A stretch of 64,000 bases of DNA from Nocardia testacea NBRC 100365 (GTDB lineage Bacteria > Actinomycetota > Actinomycetes > Mycobacteriales > Mycobacteriaceae). The position numbers and the translations under genes were made by a program. The notes below the pieces were generated by a model that was given only the letters and a program-made list of their open reading frames with translations, was not told the DNA's origin and did not search any database. Each line of letters starts with the position of its first letter. Within the stretch, counting starts at the first letter, position 1. The stretch lies in the NCBI RefSeq assembly GCF_000308775.1, contig NZ_BAGJ01000158.1, positions 1 to 64,000 on the forward strand. Direction: 5' to 3'. This document shows positions 16,859 through 26,142 of this stretch, piece by piece.

Positions 16859-17883
16859 ACGGTGCTGCTCCTTTTCAACGTGCCGATACCGAGGGAACCG
16901 GCGGCGACGGGCGGCGGGCCCGGATCCGCCGCCGCGGCTTCCTCCGGCGGGGCGGGCAGATCGTCGAAGAAATCCTGGGACGGAACGAAGAAGAGGGTGC
17001 CGGTGACCGCGGTGGAGAAGTCCAGGATGCGATCGTGGGTGGCCTCGTCGGTCCCGAGGAACATCCGCTCGAGCATGATCTCGGTGGTCCGGGGAGTCGC
17101 CGAATAACCGACGAAATAGGTGCCGAACTCACCGTCGCGGACACTGCCGAACGGCATATTCGCGCGCAGGATCTCCCGTTCGGTGCCGTCGGGCTCGATC
17201 ACCTGGTTCACCGCGATATGCGAGTCCGGGGGTTTCACCTCGTCGTCGAGTTCGAAATCCTCGAGTTTGGTGCGGCCGATCACCCGTTCCTGCTCCTGCA
17301 CCGGCAGTGCCCGCCAGGCGGTCAGATCGTGCAGATACTTCTGCACGATCACATAGCTGCCGCCGGTGAAGTCCGGGTCGCCGGCGCCGATCAGCGCCGC
17401 CCGCCCGGCGGGCGTATCCGGCAGACCGCCCTCCGGGTTCTCGGTGCCGTCGACGAAACCGAGCAGGTCGCGTTGTTCGAAATAGCGGAAGCCGACCGTT
17501 TCGTCGACGATCGTGCCGATCTCGGCCAGCCGATCGCCGATCGCCATGGCCAGTTCGAAACAGGCATCGTGCACCTGGCCGCGGATGTGGAAGAGCAGAT
17601 CACCCGGCGTGGCGGGAGCCCGGTGCAGTGGGCCCTCGTACCCCGGGAACTCGTGCAGTTCGGCCGGGCGCGGCCCGCCGAACAGCCGGTCCCAGGCGGT
17701 GGACCCGATCCCGGTGATACAGCCCAGCCCGGCGCCCGGCAACCGGAATCCGATGGCGCGGCGCAGACCGGGCAGTTCGGCGAGCAGCTCCCGTGCCGCC
17801 GTCTCACCACCGGGATCGATGGTGGCGACCAGGAAATACGCGGCCGGGGTGAGTGGTTCGAGAATCGGCTGCGGCTGCCCCAT
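16855..17883 (-). CDS. DyP-type haem peroxidase, encapsulin cargo
   Basis: Dye-decolourising peroxidase, a haem enzyme that uses hydrogen peroxide. Visible active-site parts: GFVDGTENP with the catalytic Asp at residue 145, the proximal His at 222 (DSHIAVNQ), and distal Arg 240 and Asn 242 in LRANMPFGS. A Pro/Ala-rich linker (about residues 311-328) leads to GSLGIGTLKR (329-338), the conserved loading peptide that binds the inner face of the encapsulin. It is therefore cargo of the shell encoded by the overlapping downstream gene. 342 residues, normal for DypB. The encapsulated enzyme is generally linked to oxidative-stress defence. Confidence 0.95.
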   Translation of the reverse strand: MGQPQPILEPLTPAAYFLVATIDPGGETAARELLAELPGLRRAIGFRLPGAGLGCITGIGSTAWDRLFGGPRPAELHEFPGYEGPLHRAPATPGDLLFHIRGQVHDACFELAMAIGDRLAEIGTIVDETVGFRYFEQRDLLGFVDGTENPEGGLPDTPAGRAALIGAGDPDFTGGSYVIVQKYLHDLTAWRALPVQEQERVIGRTKLEDFELDDEVKPPDSHIAVNQVIEPDGTEREILRANMPFGSVRDGEFGTYFVGYSATPRTTEIMLERMFLGTDEATHDRILDFSTAVTGTLFFVPSQDFFDDLPAPPEEAAAADPGPPPVAAGSLGIGTLKRSSTV

Positions 17884-17934
17884 AGCCGATCACATTACCG
17901 GCCGGGGGGCCGGTAAGCGCGTGCGCCGGGCTGC

Positions 17935-18261
17935 CTACTTGGCCACTGTGAGTAGAAAGGCCACATCATCGATGGCCTGCACACTGTGCCGGGCCTTCGG
18001 CACCACCAGCAGATCCCCGGCCGACCCCTTCCACTCGTTGTCCCCACTGTGCAGGGTGAGCGTGCCGGAGAGGACGAGCAGGGTGGCCTCACCGTTGTTG
18101 TCGTGTTCGGCCAGGCCCTGCCCCGCGCACAACCCCACCACTGTCTGGCGTAGCGAATTCGCGTGACCACCGTAGATGGTCTGCGAGCTGCGGCCACTGG
18201 TGACGGTCGCGGCCAGCTTGAGTTGCTGCCGGGCCACCGCTGTCAGCGATTTCTTGTCCAT
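17935..18261 (-). CDS. Small cupin-domain protein
   Basis: A 108-residue single-domain cupin. It has the two conserved motifs in reduced form: GLAEHDNNGEATLLVLSGTLTL (motif 1; one His and a Glu remain as possible metal ligands) and GDLLVVPKARHSVQA (motif 2, one His). The ATG at 18261 (MDKKSL) follows AAAGG; a longer frame to 18342 has no support. It is 51 bases upstream of the DyP gene on the same strand and may belong to the same transcript, so a role in the oxidative response or in sensing is possible but only inferred. The substrate cannot be told. Confidence 0.75.
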   Translation of the reverse strand: MDKKSLTAVARQQLKLAATVTSGRSSQTIYGGHANSLRQTVVGLCAGQGLAEHDNNGEATLLVLSGTLTLHSGDNEWKGSAGDLLVVPKARHSVQAIDDVAFLLTVAK

Positions 18262-18396
18262 GGACAGCCTTTCGCCTCCACATACCCACGACCGGGCTGT
18301 GATCGCGGGACGTACAGCCGAGTATGCCCGACCCGGCTCCACCGTTCCGGTGTTTTCCGAGGCTCGGGTCGCTGTCGCGGGCCCGGGCGCGGGCGG

Positions 18397-18903
18397 TCAG
18401 TCGCGGGTGTACCGCCGGATCCGGTAGCGCAGGCCGGTCGAGGATTCGAGCCAGGTCGCCGGATCGGCCGACCCCCACTCCGGCCCCAGCGCCGGAGCGT
18501 ACGCGTCGCCCTCCACCTCGGTGTCGACCTCGGTGATCAGTAGTTCGCCGGCATACGGCAGCGCCAGCCGGTAGATCTCGCCGCCGCCGATCACCCAGGT
18601 CGTCGCGGGGGCAGCGAGAGCCAACGCGGCCTCGACCGACGCGGCCGCCTCCGCCCCGGCCGCCGACCACCCGGGCTGCCGGGTCACCACGATATTGCGC
18701 CGGCCCGGCAGCGGCCGGAACCGGGCGGGCAGCGAATCCCAGGTGCGGCGGCCCATGACCACCGGATGACCGGCGGTGGTCTCCTTGAACCGGGCCATGT
18801 CCTCGGGCACCCGCCACGGGATGGTGTTGTCCACCCCGATCACACCGTCGGGGGTCTGCGCCCAGATCAGGCCGATCACCCGCGCGGAGTCGGTCGCGGT
18901 CAC
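18397..18903 (-). CDS. folA: Dihydrofolate reductase
   Basis: Reduces dihydrofolate to tetrahydrofolate with NADPH. Family residues: IGLIWAQTPDGVIGVDNTIPW, PEDMARFKETT (Asp/Glu contact region), GHPVVMGRRTWDSLP, RRNIVVTRQ, WVIGGGEIYRLALP and ITEVDTEVEGDAYAP. The GTG at 18903 overlaps the thyA stop (GTGA), giving 168 residues, the usual length; the longer frame upstream is a shadow of thyA. The thyA-folA pair is the standard arrangement, recycling the dihydrofolate made by thymidylate synthase. Confidence 0.95.
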   Translation of the reverse strand: MTATDSARVIGLIWAQTPDGVIGVDNTIPWRVPEDMARFKETTAGHPVVMGRRTWDSLPARFRPLPGRRNIVVTRQPGWSAAGAEAAASVEAALALAAPATTWVIGGGEIYRLALPYAGELLITEVDTEVEGDAYAPALGPEWGSADPATWLESSTGLRYRIRRYTRD

Positions 18904-19739
18904 ACCGCCACCGGCGCTTTGATCCCCGGGTGGTGCCGGTAGTCGTGTACCCGCACGTCCTCGTACCGGTAGTCGAACAGCGAGGCGGCGGGCTCGAGCT
19001 CGAGTGCCGGGAACGGGTACGGCGTACGGGTGAGCTGCTCGGTCACCTGGTCGTGATGGTTGTCGTAGATATGGCAATCACCGCCGGTCCAGATGAAATC
19101 CCCGGGTACGAGCCCGGCCTGCTGGGCGACCATCACGGTGAGCAGCGCGTAGCTCGCGATATTGAACGGCACTCCGAGGAAGAGATCGGCGCTGCGCTGA
19201 TACAGCTGGCAGGACAACCGGCCGTCGGCGACATAGAACTGGAACAGCGCATGGCACGGCGCCAGCGCCATCCGGTCCAGCTCGGCGACATTCCAGGCCG
19301 AGACGAGCATCCGCCGGGAATCGGGGTCGGTACGCAGCGTGTGCAGCACCTGGGCGATCTGATCGATATGACGGCCGTCGGGGGCCGGCCAGGACCGCCA
19401 CTGCACCCCGTACACCGGCCCGAGCTCGCCCTCGGCATCGGCCCATTCGTCCCAGATGCCGACCCCGTGCTCCTGCAACCACCGCACATTGGAGTCGCCG
19501 CGCAGGAACCACAACAGTTCGTACACGATCGATTTGAGATGCACCTTCTTGGTGGTGATCAGGGGGAACCCGGCGGACAGGTCGTACCGCAGCTGGTGCC
19601 CGAACACACTGCGGGTGCCGGTACCGGTACGGTCCGCCTTGGCGGTTCCCGTCTCCAGGACGAGCCGGAGCAGATCTTCGTATTGGGTGTCCGGAGCGTG
19701 TCGCGGGTCCGGGACCTGACTATTCGCTGCGCTGACCAC
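18900..19739 (-). CDS. thyA: Thymidylate synthase (ThyA)
   Basis: Methylates dUMP to dTMP with methylene-tetrahydrofolate. Nearly invariant segments are seen: DRTGTGTRSVFGHQLRYDL, FPLITTKKVHLKSI, ELLWFLRGDSNVRWL, LGPVYGVQWRSW, the nucleophile Cys at about residue 161 in LAPCHALFQFYV, QRSADLFLGVPFNIASYALL and GDCHIYDNHHDQV. 279 residues. The ATG at 19739 gives a short disordered N-terminus before QYEDLLRLVLE. It is the first gene of a thyA-folA unit and is divergent from cobF. Confidence 0.96.
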   Translation of the reverse strand: MVSAANSQVPDPRHAPDTQYEDLLRLVLETGTAKADRTGTGTRSVFGHQLRYDLSAGFPLITTKKVHLKSIVYELLWFLRGDSNVRWLQEHGVGIWDEWADAEGELGPVYGVQWRSWPAPDGRHIDQIAQVLHTLRTDPDSRRMLVSAWNVAELDRMALAPCHALFQFYVADGRLSCQLYQRSADLFLGVPFNIASYALLTVMVAQQAGLVPGDFIWTGGDCHIYDNHHDQVTEQLTRTPYPFPALELEPAASLFDYRYEDVRVHDYRHHPGIKAPVAV

Positions 19740-20049
19740 GGGCCGAGCTTACTTCGCGGCCACCGGGGCGTGCCGCCGCCCCGGGCACGCCATCGTGTCG
19801 CCGGGTGATGGCAATGCTCCGGCGCACGGGAGTCGGGCACCACGTGCACAACGACTGCGCGACCTCGGCGACCTTGCGGCTCGCTCTACCGGACAACGAC
19901 CTCTTTCCCGACCACCGGCCTCGGACAGCAGTGCAACCGACAACGTGCGGCGATGCCGTCCCGATGGGGCTACACCCTATCGATTCGTGCGAGCGCCCTC
20001 TCGGAACACCCGGCGCCCGGCCCGCCTCCCCACCTGCCAAGCTGACCCC
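19740..20049. other. Intergenic gap between thyA and cobF
   Basis: About 310 bases between divergent genes. A GC-rich hairpin (GGCGTGCC near 19769 paired with GGCACGCC near 19785) lies close to the thyA start. The frame upstream of cobF stays open to about 19795, but its composition does not look like a natural protein extension. I looked for a cobalamin riboswitch B12 box upstream of cobF and saw none. Promoters for both genes should be here, but none stands out. Confidence 0.4.
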
Positions 20050-20790
20050 ATGCGCAGGCTGTATGTGATCGGTATCGGTGCCGGGGACCCCGACCAGGTG
20101 ACGATGCAGGCGGTCAAGGCCCTCCGGGAGGTCGACGTCTACTTCGTGATCGGCAAGGGCGTGGAGAAACGCGAGCTCGTGGCGGTGCGCACCGCGATCC
20201 TCGCCGAACACGCCGACCGCCCCCATCGGATCGTGGAGATCCCCGATCCGCCCCGCGACCGGGATCCCGCGGATTATCGCGGCACGGTGCTGGACTGGCA
20301 CGAACGGCGATCGGTGCTGCTGGAGGAGGCGTTCGCGGCCCACGAGGGGGTGGGCGCGATCCTGGTCTGGGGTGATCCCGCGCTCTACGACTCCACCCTG
20401 CGCATGGTGGAACGGGTGCTGGCCCGGGGCGCGCTGCACTTCGATTACACCGTGATCCCGGGGGTCACCAGTGTGCACGCCCTCGCGGCCCGGCACCGGA
20501 CCGTGCTGCACCGGGTCGGCGAGCCGGTGCACATCACCACCGGGCGCCGCTTGCGCGAGGAAGGACTGGGCGCCGGATCCACGGTGGTCATGCTGGACGC
20601 CGACTGCGCGTTCACCACCGTCCCCGGCGACACGTTCATCTGGTGGGGCGCCTATCTCGGGATGCCCGACGAAGCCCTGATCGCCGGCCGGGTCGACGAG
20701 GTCGCCGGCGATATCGTGCGGCGGCGGACGCGGTTGCGGGAGCGCAAAGGCTGGATCATGGACATCTATCTGCTGCGACCCGCTGAATGA
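20050..20790 (+). CDS. cobF: Precorrin-6A synthase (deacetylating) CobF
   Basis: SAM-dependent methyltransferase of the aerobic cobalamin pathway: it methylates C-1 of precorrin-5 and releases acetate. The tetrapyrrole methylase fold is clear: MRRLYVIGIGAGDPDQVTMQ (SAM/porphyrin loop), DVYFVIGKGVEK, LVWGDPALYDSTLRMVERV, DYTVIPGVTSVHALAARH and RRLREEGLG. 246 residues, normal for CobF. The ATG at 20050 begins exactly at the fold. No other cob gene is in the window, so the gene is scattered from the rest of the pathway, as often in actinobacteria. Confidence 0.92.
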   Translation: MRRLYVIGIGAGDPDQVTMQAVKALREVDVYFVIGKGVEKRELVAVRTAILAEHADRPHRIVEIPDPPRDRDPADYRGTVLDWHERRSVLLEEAFAAHEGVGAILVWGDPALYDSTLRMVERVLARGALHFDYTVIPGVTSVHALAARHRTVLHRVGEPVHITTGRRLREEGLGAGSTVVMLDADCAFTTVPGDTFIWWGAYLGMPDEALIAGRVDEVAGDIVRRRTRLRERKGWIMDIYLLRPAE

Positions 20791-20826
20791 CCCGGTGATC
20801 GGCACCGGGGTCGTAGCATGGTCGGC

Positions 20827-21072
20827 ATGACCGAACAGGACATACTCGGGCGGATCAAGGATCTCGTCGACCACGAGCACGACCTGCGGTCCCGGGCCTC
20901 GCGCGGGGAACTCGATCCCGACGTGGAGCGGCGGCGACTGGCCGAACTGGAGGTCATGCTGGATCAGTGCTGGGATCTGCTGCGGCAGCGGCGGGCCCGC
21001 ATCGATCGCGACGAACCGCCGGACGAGGCCCAGCCGCGATCGGCGGGTCAGGTCGAGGGTTACCTACAGTAG
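20827..21072 (+). CDS. DUF2630 family protein
   Basis: An 81-residue, highly charged helical protein matching the DUF2630 pattern: MTEQDILGRIKDLVDHEHDL, RRRLAELEVMLDQCWDLLRQ, RRARID, and a VEGYLQ ending. Two long helices with a heptad-like pattern suggest a coiled-coil hairpin. The ATG at 20827 is chosen over the GTG at 20818 because the family starts at MT. It sits 36 bases after cobF and nine bases before the flavin oxidoreductase gene on the same strand, so it is likely co-transcribed. Function unknown. Confidence 0.85.
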   Translation: MTEQDILGRIKDLVDHEHDLRSRASRGELDPDVERRRLAELEVMLDQCWDLLRQRRARIDRDEPPDEAQPRSAGQVEGYLQ

Positions 21073-21080
21073 GGAGCCCG

Positions 21081-22574
21081 ATGCCCGACAACGACAGCGA
21101 CGCCACTGCGGACAGTGGGGTCGCCGAATACGATGTCATCGTCCTCGGCGGCGGCCCGGCCGGGGAGAACGCGGCCGCCTACGCCATCGCGGGCAGCGAC
21201 CGCACCGCGGCGATCGTCGAACCGGAGAAGGTCGGTGGCGAATGCTCGTACTGGGCCTGTATCCCGAGTAAGGCACTGCTGCGTCCGGGCCATGTGCTGG
21301 GAGCCGCGCTGGGGCTGCCCGGTATCGAGGCCGAAGGGCCCGATATCGCCGAAGTGCTGCGCCGCCGCGACGAATTCGTCCATGCCCACAACGGCGACCA
21401 CGACGATTCGAGTCAGGTCGAGTGGGCGGTCCAGCAGGGTATCGAGGTGATCCGCGGCGCCGGCCGGCTCGACGGGGAACGCCGGGTGCGCGTGGGCGAC
21501 CGGGTACTGCGCGCCCGCTCGGCGGTCGTGCTGGCCACCGGCACCCACGCGGCCGTCCCGGACGTCCCCGGCCTGCGCGATGCCCTGCCCTGGACCTCCC
21601 GCGACGCCACCAATCTGCACGAGATCCCCAAACGCGTGATCGTGATCGGCGGCGGTGTGGTGGCCTGCGAGGCCACCACCTGGCTCTCGGCGCTCGGCGC
21701 GGAGGTCACCGTGCTGGTCCGCGGCGACCGGCTGCTCACCGGCGTGGAACCGTTCGCCGGGGAGTACGTCGCCTCCGCGCTCACCGCGCAGGGGGTGCAG
21801 ATCCGGTTCGGGACCCGGCCCCTGCGGGTGACGCGACCGGCGGCCGCCGACCACGGCGAGGGCCGGATACACGGGGGCGCCGTCACAGTGCACGCCCAGG
21901 GGCCGGATGGGGAGACCACGCTCGTCGCCGACGAGATCGTGGTGGCGGCGGGTCGGGTGCCCAATACCGACGGGATCGGCCTGGAGACGGTGGGCCTGCC
22001 CGGTGGGTACGTCGAGGTCGACGATCAGCTGACGGTGGCCGGCGTACCCGGAGAATGGCTGTACGCGGTCGGCGATATCAACCACCGTGCCGCACTCACC
22101 CATATGGGCAAGTACCAGGGCCGGGTGTGCGGGGATGTCATCTCCGCACGCGCCGCGGGCCGGTCGCTGAGCGGTCCGCGCTACCGGGCCGCCGCCGACC
22201 ACCACGCGGTACCGCAGGTGGTGTTCACCGACCCCGAGGTCGCCGCCGTCGGACTCACCGCCGACGCCGCCCGGAAGGCCGGCCACGAGATCCGCACCGT
22301 GGAACTGGATATCGCGGTCGCAGGTTCGGCGCTGGCCCGCGACGATTACACCGGCCACGCGGCACTGGTGATCGATACCGCCACCGACACCCTGCTCGGC
22401 GCCACTTTCGTGGGTCCCGATGTCGGCGAGCAATTGCATGCCGCCACCATCGCGGTCGCCGGGCGCGTCCCCCTGGACGCCCTGTGGCACGCAGTGCCCG
22501 CTTTTCCCGCGATCAGCGAATTCTGGCTACGGCTGTTGGAGACCGATAGGTCGTCGTTACGATCGGCGGTATGA
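21081..22574 (+). CDS. FAD/NAD(P) disulfide oxidoreductase (class I)
   Basis: Pyridine-nucleotide disulfide oxidoreductase of the lipoamide dehydrogenase / mercuric reductase type. Seen: YDVIVLGGGPAGENAAAYA (FAD-binding glycine loop), the redox pair in CSYWACIPSK (Cys 55 and 60), KRVIVIGGGVVACEATTWL (NAD(P) loop), LYAVGDINHRAALTHMGKYQ (second FAD motif) and a dimerisation domain with VVFTDPEVAAVGL. The usual C-terminal HxxxxE of true lipoamide dehydrogenases reads HAVPAFPAISEFWLRLLE, so an active-site His-Pro and a Glu are present in a changed spacing. Substrate is not clear: a general disulfide or quinone reductase is possible. About 497 residues. The ATG at 21081 has AGGGAG before it. The stop overlaps the next gene's ATG (ATGA). 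Confidence 0.85.
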   Translation: MPDNDSDATADSGVAEYDVIVLGGGPAGENAAAYAIAGSDRTAAIVEPEKVGGECSYWACIPSKALLRPGHVLGAALGLPGIEAEGPDIAEVLRRRDEFVHAHNGDHDDSSQVEWAVQQGIEVIRGAGRLDGERRVRVGDRVLRARSAVVLATGTHAAVPDVPGLRDALPWTSRDATNLHEIPKRVIVIGGGVVACEATTWLSALGAEVTVLVRGDRLLTGVEPFAGEYVASALTAQGVQIRFGTRPLRVTRPAAADHGEGRIHGGAVTVHAQGPDGETTLVADEIVVAAGRVPNTDGIGLETVGLPGGYVEVDDQLTVAGVPGEWLYAVGDINHRAALTHMGKYQGRVCGDVISARAAGRSLSGPRYRAAADHHAVPQVVFTDPEVAAVGLTADAARKAGHEIRTVELDIAVAGSALARDDYTGHAALVIDTATDTLLGATFVGPDVGEQLHAATIAVAGRVPLDALWHAVPAFPAISEFWLRLLETDRSSLRSAV

Positions 22575-24368
22575 GCGAGTCAGGCCCGGAGGCGGCAGCG
22601 GAGCGGAACCACGGAGGGCCCTCGCTCATACCCACTGGACGCGTGAGCGCTACCGAACAGGTCACGACCACGGACGGTGTGGTCCGCGGACGCCGCGGCC
22701 GGCGCGTGATGTACTGGCGGTCGCTGCCGTACGCCGCGCCACCCGTCGGTGACCTGCGGTTCCGTTCACCCCAGCCGGTGCAGCCGTGGACCGATGTCCG
22801 CGACGCCACCTATTTCCGCGCCGCCGGAATCCAGCCGACCTTCGGGGTGCGGCTGGGTCCGCGCAAGCTGCAGGAGATGAGCGAGGATTCGCTGACACTG
22901 AATGTCGTGGCGCCCGCCACCGCTTCGGTGCGGCCGCGACCGGTACTGGTGTTCATCCACGGCGGCGGCTATCTCTTCGGCACCTCGGCGCTGCGCCTCT
23001 ACTCCGGTGTCCAGCTGGCGGCCGACGGCGATGTGATCGTGGTGTCGATCAACTACCGGCTCGGCGCGTTCGGGTACGCGGATTTCAGCGAGTTCTCCAC
23101 GCCGGACAGTCCCTACGACTCCAATCTCGGTCTGCGTGACCAGATTGCGGCGCTGCGCTGGGTGCGGGCCAATATCGCCGAATTCGGCGGCGACCCGGAC
23201 AATGTGACGATCTTCGGCGAATCCGCCGGTGCCCACGCGGTATTGAGCCTGCTGGCGACGCCTTCGGCGGAGGGCCTGTTCCGCCGCGGTATCGCGCAGA
23301 GCCCACCCGCGGACTGGGGGTTGACAGTCGCCGAATCGCGCGAGTTCGCCCGCCGCATCCTCGACCGGCTCGGTATCGCCCCCGAGGACGCCAATCACGC
23401 GCTGCGCGCCGCCGATCCGCACGATATCCGCCGTGCGTTCAACCGGGCGTCGAATGCGGCGATGACGGAATTCCCGGGGTTCTTCCCGGCCGCGCCGGTC
23501 GCCGACGGCGAATTGTTGCCGCGCACTCCGATCGACGCCTTCATCGAAGGCCACACCCACCGGGTCCCGCTGATCATCGGCACCTGCCGTAACGAGGGCG
23601 CCCTGTTCAACCGCTTCACCGATACCCTGCCCACCCGCCCGGAACGCCTCAAGAAGGCACTGTCGACCGCCGGACCCGACCTCTATCCCCCGGGTGTTCT
23701 CCCTCTATCCGGGCTTCCCGGCCGAACAGGCCGCGATCCGCGCGGGCGGCGACTACTTCTTCTGGCGGCCCTCGGTGGCGGTGGCGGAAGGGCACAGCCG
23801 CCACTCCCCCACCTATGCCTACCGCTACGATTTCGCGCCCCGGCTCCTCCAGCTCTACAAAATGGGCGCCACGCACGCGACCGACCTGCTGGCGACCTTC
23901 GGCAGTGTCTACGAACCGTGGAGCCGGGCCCTCACCGCCGGCGGTAGCCGTCGCGGTCTGCTCGCGGTGACCCGCCAGGTCCAGAACAACTGGCTGCATT
24001 TCGCCCGCACCGGCGAACCGTTACCGTCCTGGCCGCGCTACACCGAAGAGGAGCGCAGCACGCTCATCATCGACGCGCCGGGGCGGGTGGACCACGACCC
24101 GGACAGCGCCCGCCGCAAGCTGTGGGCGGGCGTCCGCGCACCGCAGCTGGTTCCGTCCGGGGTCGGCACGGCGGGTACGACTGTTCGGTCCGGCGACGCG
24201 GAGGCCGGGGCCGAAGGCGAGGGGACGCTGCTCGACGCCGTCGCCGCCGACCACCCGATCGCCGCGACCGCCGCGGACGCGGTCGCGCGGGTCGTGGACG
24301 AAGTCTCCGACGGTGCCGGCGATCCGGCACCGGAAGATGCCGAAGCCGATCCGAAACGGACCGACTGA
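22571..24368 (+). pseudogene. Type-B carboxylesterase, frameshifted
   Basis: Carboxylesterase family hydrolase broken by one extra base. The first frame (22571-about 23690) has the oxyanion loop FIHGGGYLFG, SINYRLGAFGYADF, the nucleophile in IFGESAGAHA (near residue 219), and the acid in CRNEGALFNRF. The rest (FSLYPGFPAEQAAIRAGGDY, RYDFAP, the likely catalytic His in GATHATDL, and NNWLHFARTGEPLP) is in another frame ending at 24368. The join is at the C5 run 23687-23691: with four C the reading is LYPRVFSLYPG, as in intact relatives. Either the gene is inactive or the run is a sequencing error. The last 60 residues are an acidic Ala/Asp-rich tail. Its start overlaps the oxidoreductase stop (ATGA). 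Confidence 0.8.
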
Positions 24369-24451
24369 ATCCGTGTCCGGCACTGTTGTGCGGGTGCGGC
24401 GCGCCTCCGCTCCGGGCGAGCGGACGAGCCGAGGCGGGACCGGGGCGCAGC

Positions 24452-25318
24452 CTATTTCAGCAGGCGTGACATCCGGCGGTCGGCCAGGATCTTGCCACCG
24501 GTCTGGCAGGTCGGGCAGTACTGGAACGACCGATCGGTGAACGCGACCTCGCGAACGGTATCCCCGCACACCGGGCAGGGCATGCCGGTGCGGGCGTGCA
24601 CCCGCATACCCGAACGCTTCTCGCCCTTGAGCCGGGCGGCGTCCTGCCCGACCGACCGCGCCACGGCATCGGCCAGCACCGTGCGCATCGCCGCGTACAG
24701 GTCGGCGACCTTCGCCGCCGACAGCGTCTTCGCCGTGGCGAAGGGCGAGATCTTGGCGGTGTGCAGGATCTCGTCGGAATAGGCGTTGCCGATGCCGGCG
24801 AGCACGGTCTGATCGACCAGCACGTTCTTGATCCGCCCCGGTGCGGCGGCCAGCAGTTCGGCGAACTCGGTCTCGGTGATTGCGAGCGCGTCGGGCCCCA
24901 GCCGCGAGATGCCCGGTACCTGCGCCGGGTCGTTCACGATATAGACCGCGAGGCGCTTCTTCGTGCCCGCCTCGGTGAGGTCGAAGGCCGGGGTGGCGCC
25001 CTCGGGTGTGAAGAAGTGCACCCGCAGCGCGAGCGGACCGCGACCCGGCCTGGGCGGGCTCACGCTCGGGTTGTCGGTCCAGCGCAGCCAGCCCGCCCGG
25101 GACAGATGGGTGATCAGCCACAGACCACCGCAATCCATACCGAGGAATTTCCCCCATCGCCCGGCGCCGGTCACATCCCGCCCCGACAGCGCCGTCACCG
25201 GCGGATCGAAGGTTTTGATCGCGCTGAGCGCCGCCACATCGATCCGCCCCACCACCGCGCCGACCGCGTGCTCCCGCAGGAACTGCGCCAGCGCCTCCAC
25301 TTCCGGTAGTTCGGGCAC
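24452..25318 (-). CDS. Fpg/Nei family DNA glycosylase
   Basis: Base-excision repair glycosylase/AP lyase. The mature N-terminus PELPEVE supplies the catalytic Pro 2 and Glu 3. LITHLSRAGWLRW, GIGNAYSDEILHTAKISPF (helix-two-turn-helix) and a C-terminal zinc finger CPVC...CPTC, followed by GGKILADRRMSRLL with the conserved finger Arg, are present. 288 residues, slightly longer than typical MutM. The THLSRAG segment replaces the LGMTG/HLGMSG of classical Fpg, so it is better placed among actinobacterial Fpg/Nei-like proteins than as MutM itself. An Fpg-like gene (Rv0944) also lies near pgi in M. tuberculosis. It precedes the channel gene by nine bases. Confidence 0.9.
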   Translation of the reverse strand: MPELPEVEALAQFLREHAVGAVVGRIDVAALSAIKTFDPPVTALSGRDVTGAGRWGKFLGMDCGGLWLITHLSRAGWLRWTDNPSVSPPRPGRGPLALRVHFFTPEGATPAFDLTEAGTKKRLAVYIVNDPAQVPGISRLGPDALAITETEFAELLAAAPGRIKNVLVDQTVLAGIGNAYSDEILHTAKISPFATAKTLSAAKVADLYAAMRTVLADAVARSVGQDAARLKGEKRSGMRVHARTGMPCPVCGDTVREVAFTDRSFQYCPTCQTGGKILADRRMSRLLK

Positions 25319-25327
25319 GGGCTCAGG

Positions 25328-25864
25328 CTACCGGTGCCCACCGACATCCGTGCGGTCCAAACGCCGGGTGATTCCGGTCGTGGTCACGGCCAGCAACGTG
25401 CCGATCACCACCAGATCGAAGGCCATCTGCACCGTGGTCGCTATCCGGGCGGCCTGCCCGACCGGATGCACATCACCGAACCCGACGGTGCCCAGGGTCG
25501 CGACGGTGTAGTACAGCGCGTCGTTGCGGGTGCGCAACTCGGCGAACTGGCCGGGCTGGCGGAGCTCGAGGATGTAGTAGAACAATGCGAAGAACACCAC
25601 GACGAGGGTGATCAGGAAAAGCAGCCCGTCGACACGGCGGCCCGTATCGTCGCTCGCGGCCAGGAACTGACCGATCCGGCGATAGGCCAGCCAGCACAGC
25701 CCGGCCACCCCGGCGACGAATGCCACCGACGTGACCACCCTGGTGGGCCAGAAGCCGGGGAGTTCCAGGCCGACCGGCACGAAGTAGTAGAACAGCAGCG
25801 CGGACAGCACTGTCCCCGCGTTCCGCCACAGATGCGCACGGCCGCCGATACGTCGAGAACCCAT
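25328..25864 (-). CDS. Two-pore-helix potassium channel family protein
   Basis: Small ion channel. The pore loop TLGTVGFGDVHPVG carries the K+ selectivity filter TVGFGD. Hydrophobic segments lie at about residues 17-35 and 45-62 and, around the pore, LLFLITLVVVFFALFYYILEL before it and a Val/Ile/Leu stretch of about 20 residues after it. About 178 residues from the ATG at 25864 (MGSRRIGG); an in-frame ATG at 25975 would add 37 polar residues with no sign of conservation. A short basic tail (TRRLDRTDVGGHR) is the only cytoplasmic end, so no regulatory RCK domain is present in this protein. Confidence 0.8.
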   Translation of the reverse strand: MGSRRIGGRAHLWRNAGTVLSALLFYYFVPVGLELPGFWPTRVVTSVAFVAGVAGLCWLAYRRIGQFLAASDDTGRRVDGLLFLITLVVVFFALFYYILELRQPGQFAELRTRNDALYYTVATLGTVGFGDVHPVGQAARIATTVQMAFDLVVIGTLLAVTTTGITRRLDRTDVGGHR

Positions 25865-26142
25865 GCGGTCATGATCTGCCCCCGCGGCCGCCTCCACGGC
25901 CGGGCACGCCGAGCCGCGTACCGATTGCTCTCGCACGTCTTCGCCGAAGCCACTGGTCACAGCCACACCGTGCATACCGGTCGGGTCAGTCGATCACCGT
26001 GCGCAGAGCGACCCTGAGCGCGAGCCGGCGGCGTACGGTGATTCGGTTCGCCGGTACCGCGGACTCGCCCGAAACCGCGTCCGGACCCGCCCCCGACCGG
26101 GAAACCACACACGACAGGGGACGGCGCTGCTAGCTTGCGGCG

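Noticed and set aside
19740..20049. Cobalamin riboswitch before cobF
   Set aside because: No B12-box-like sequence or matching helices could be found by eye.
24402..24438. Hairpin between the esterase and the glycosylase genes as a terminator
   Set aside because: Only short, mutually exclusive stems of 6-7 bases; not distinct from the GC-rich background.
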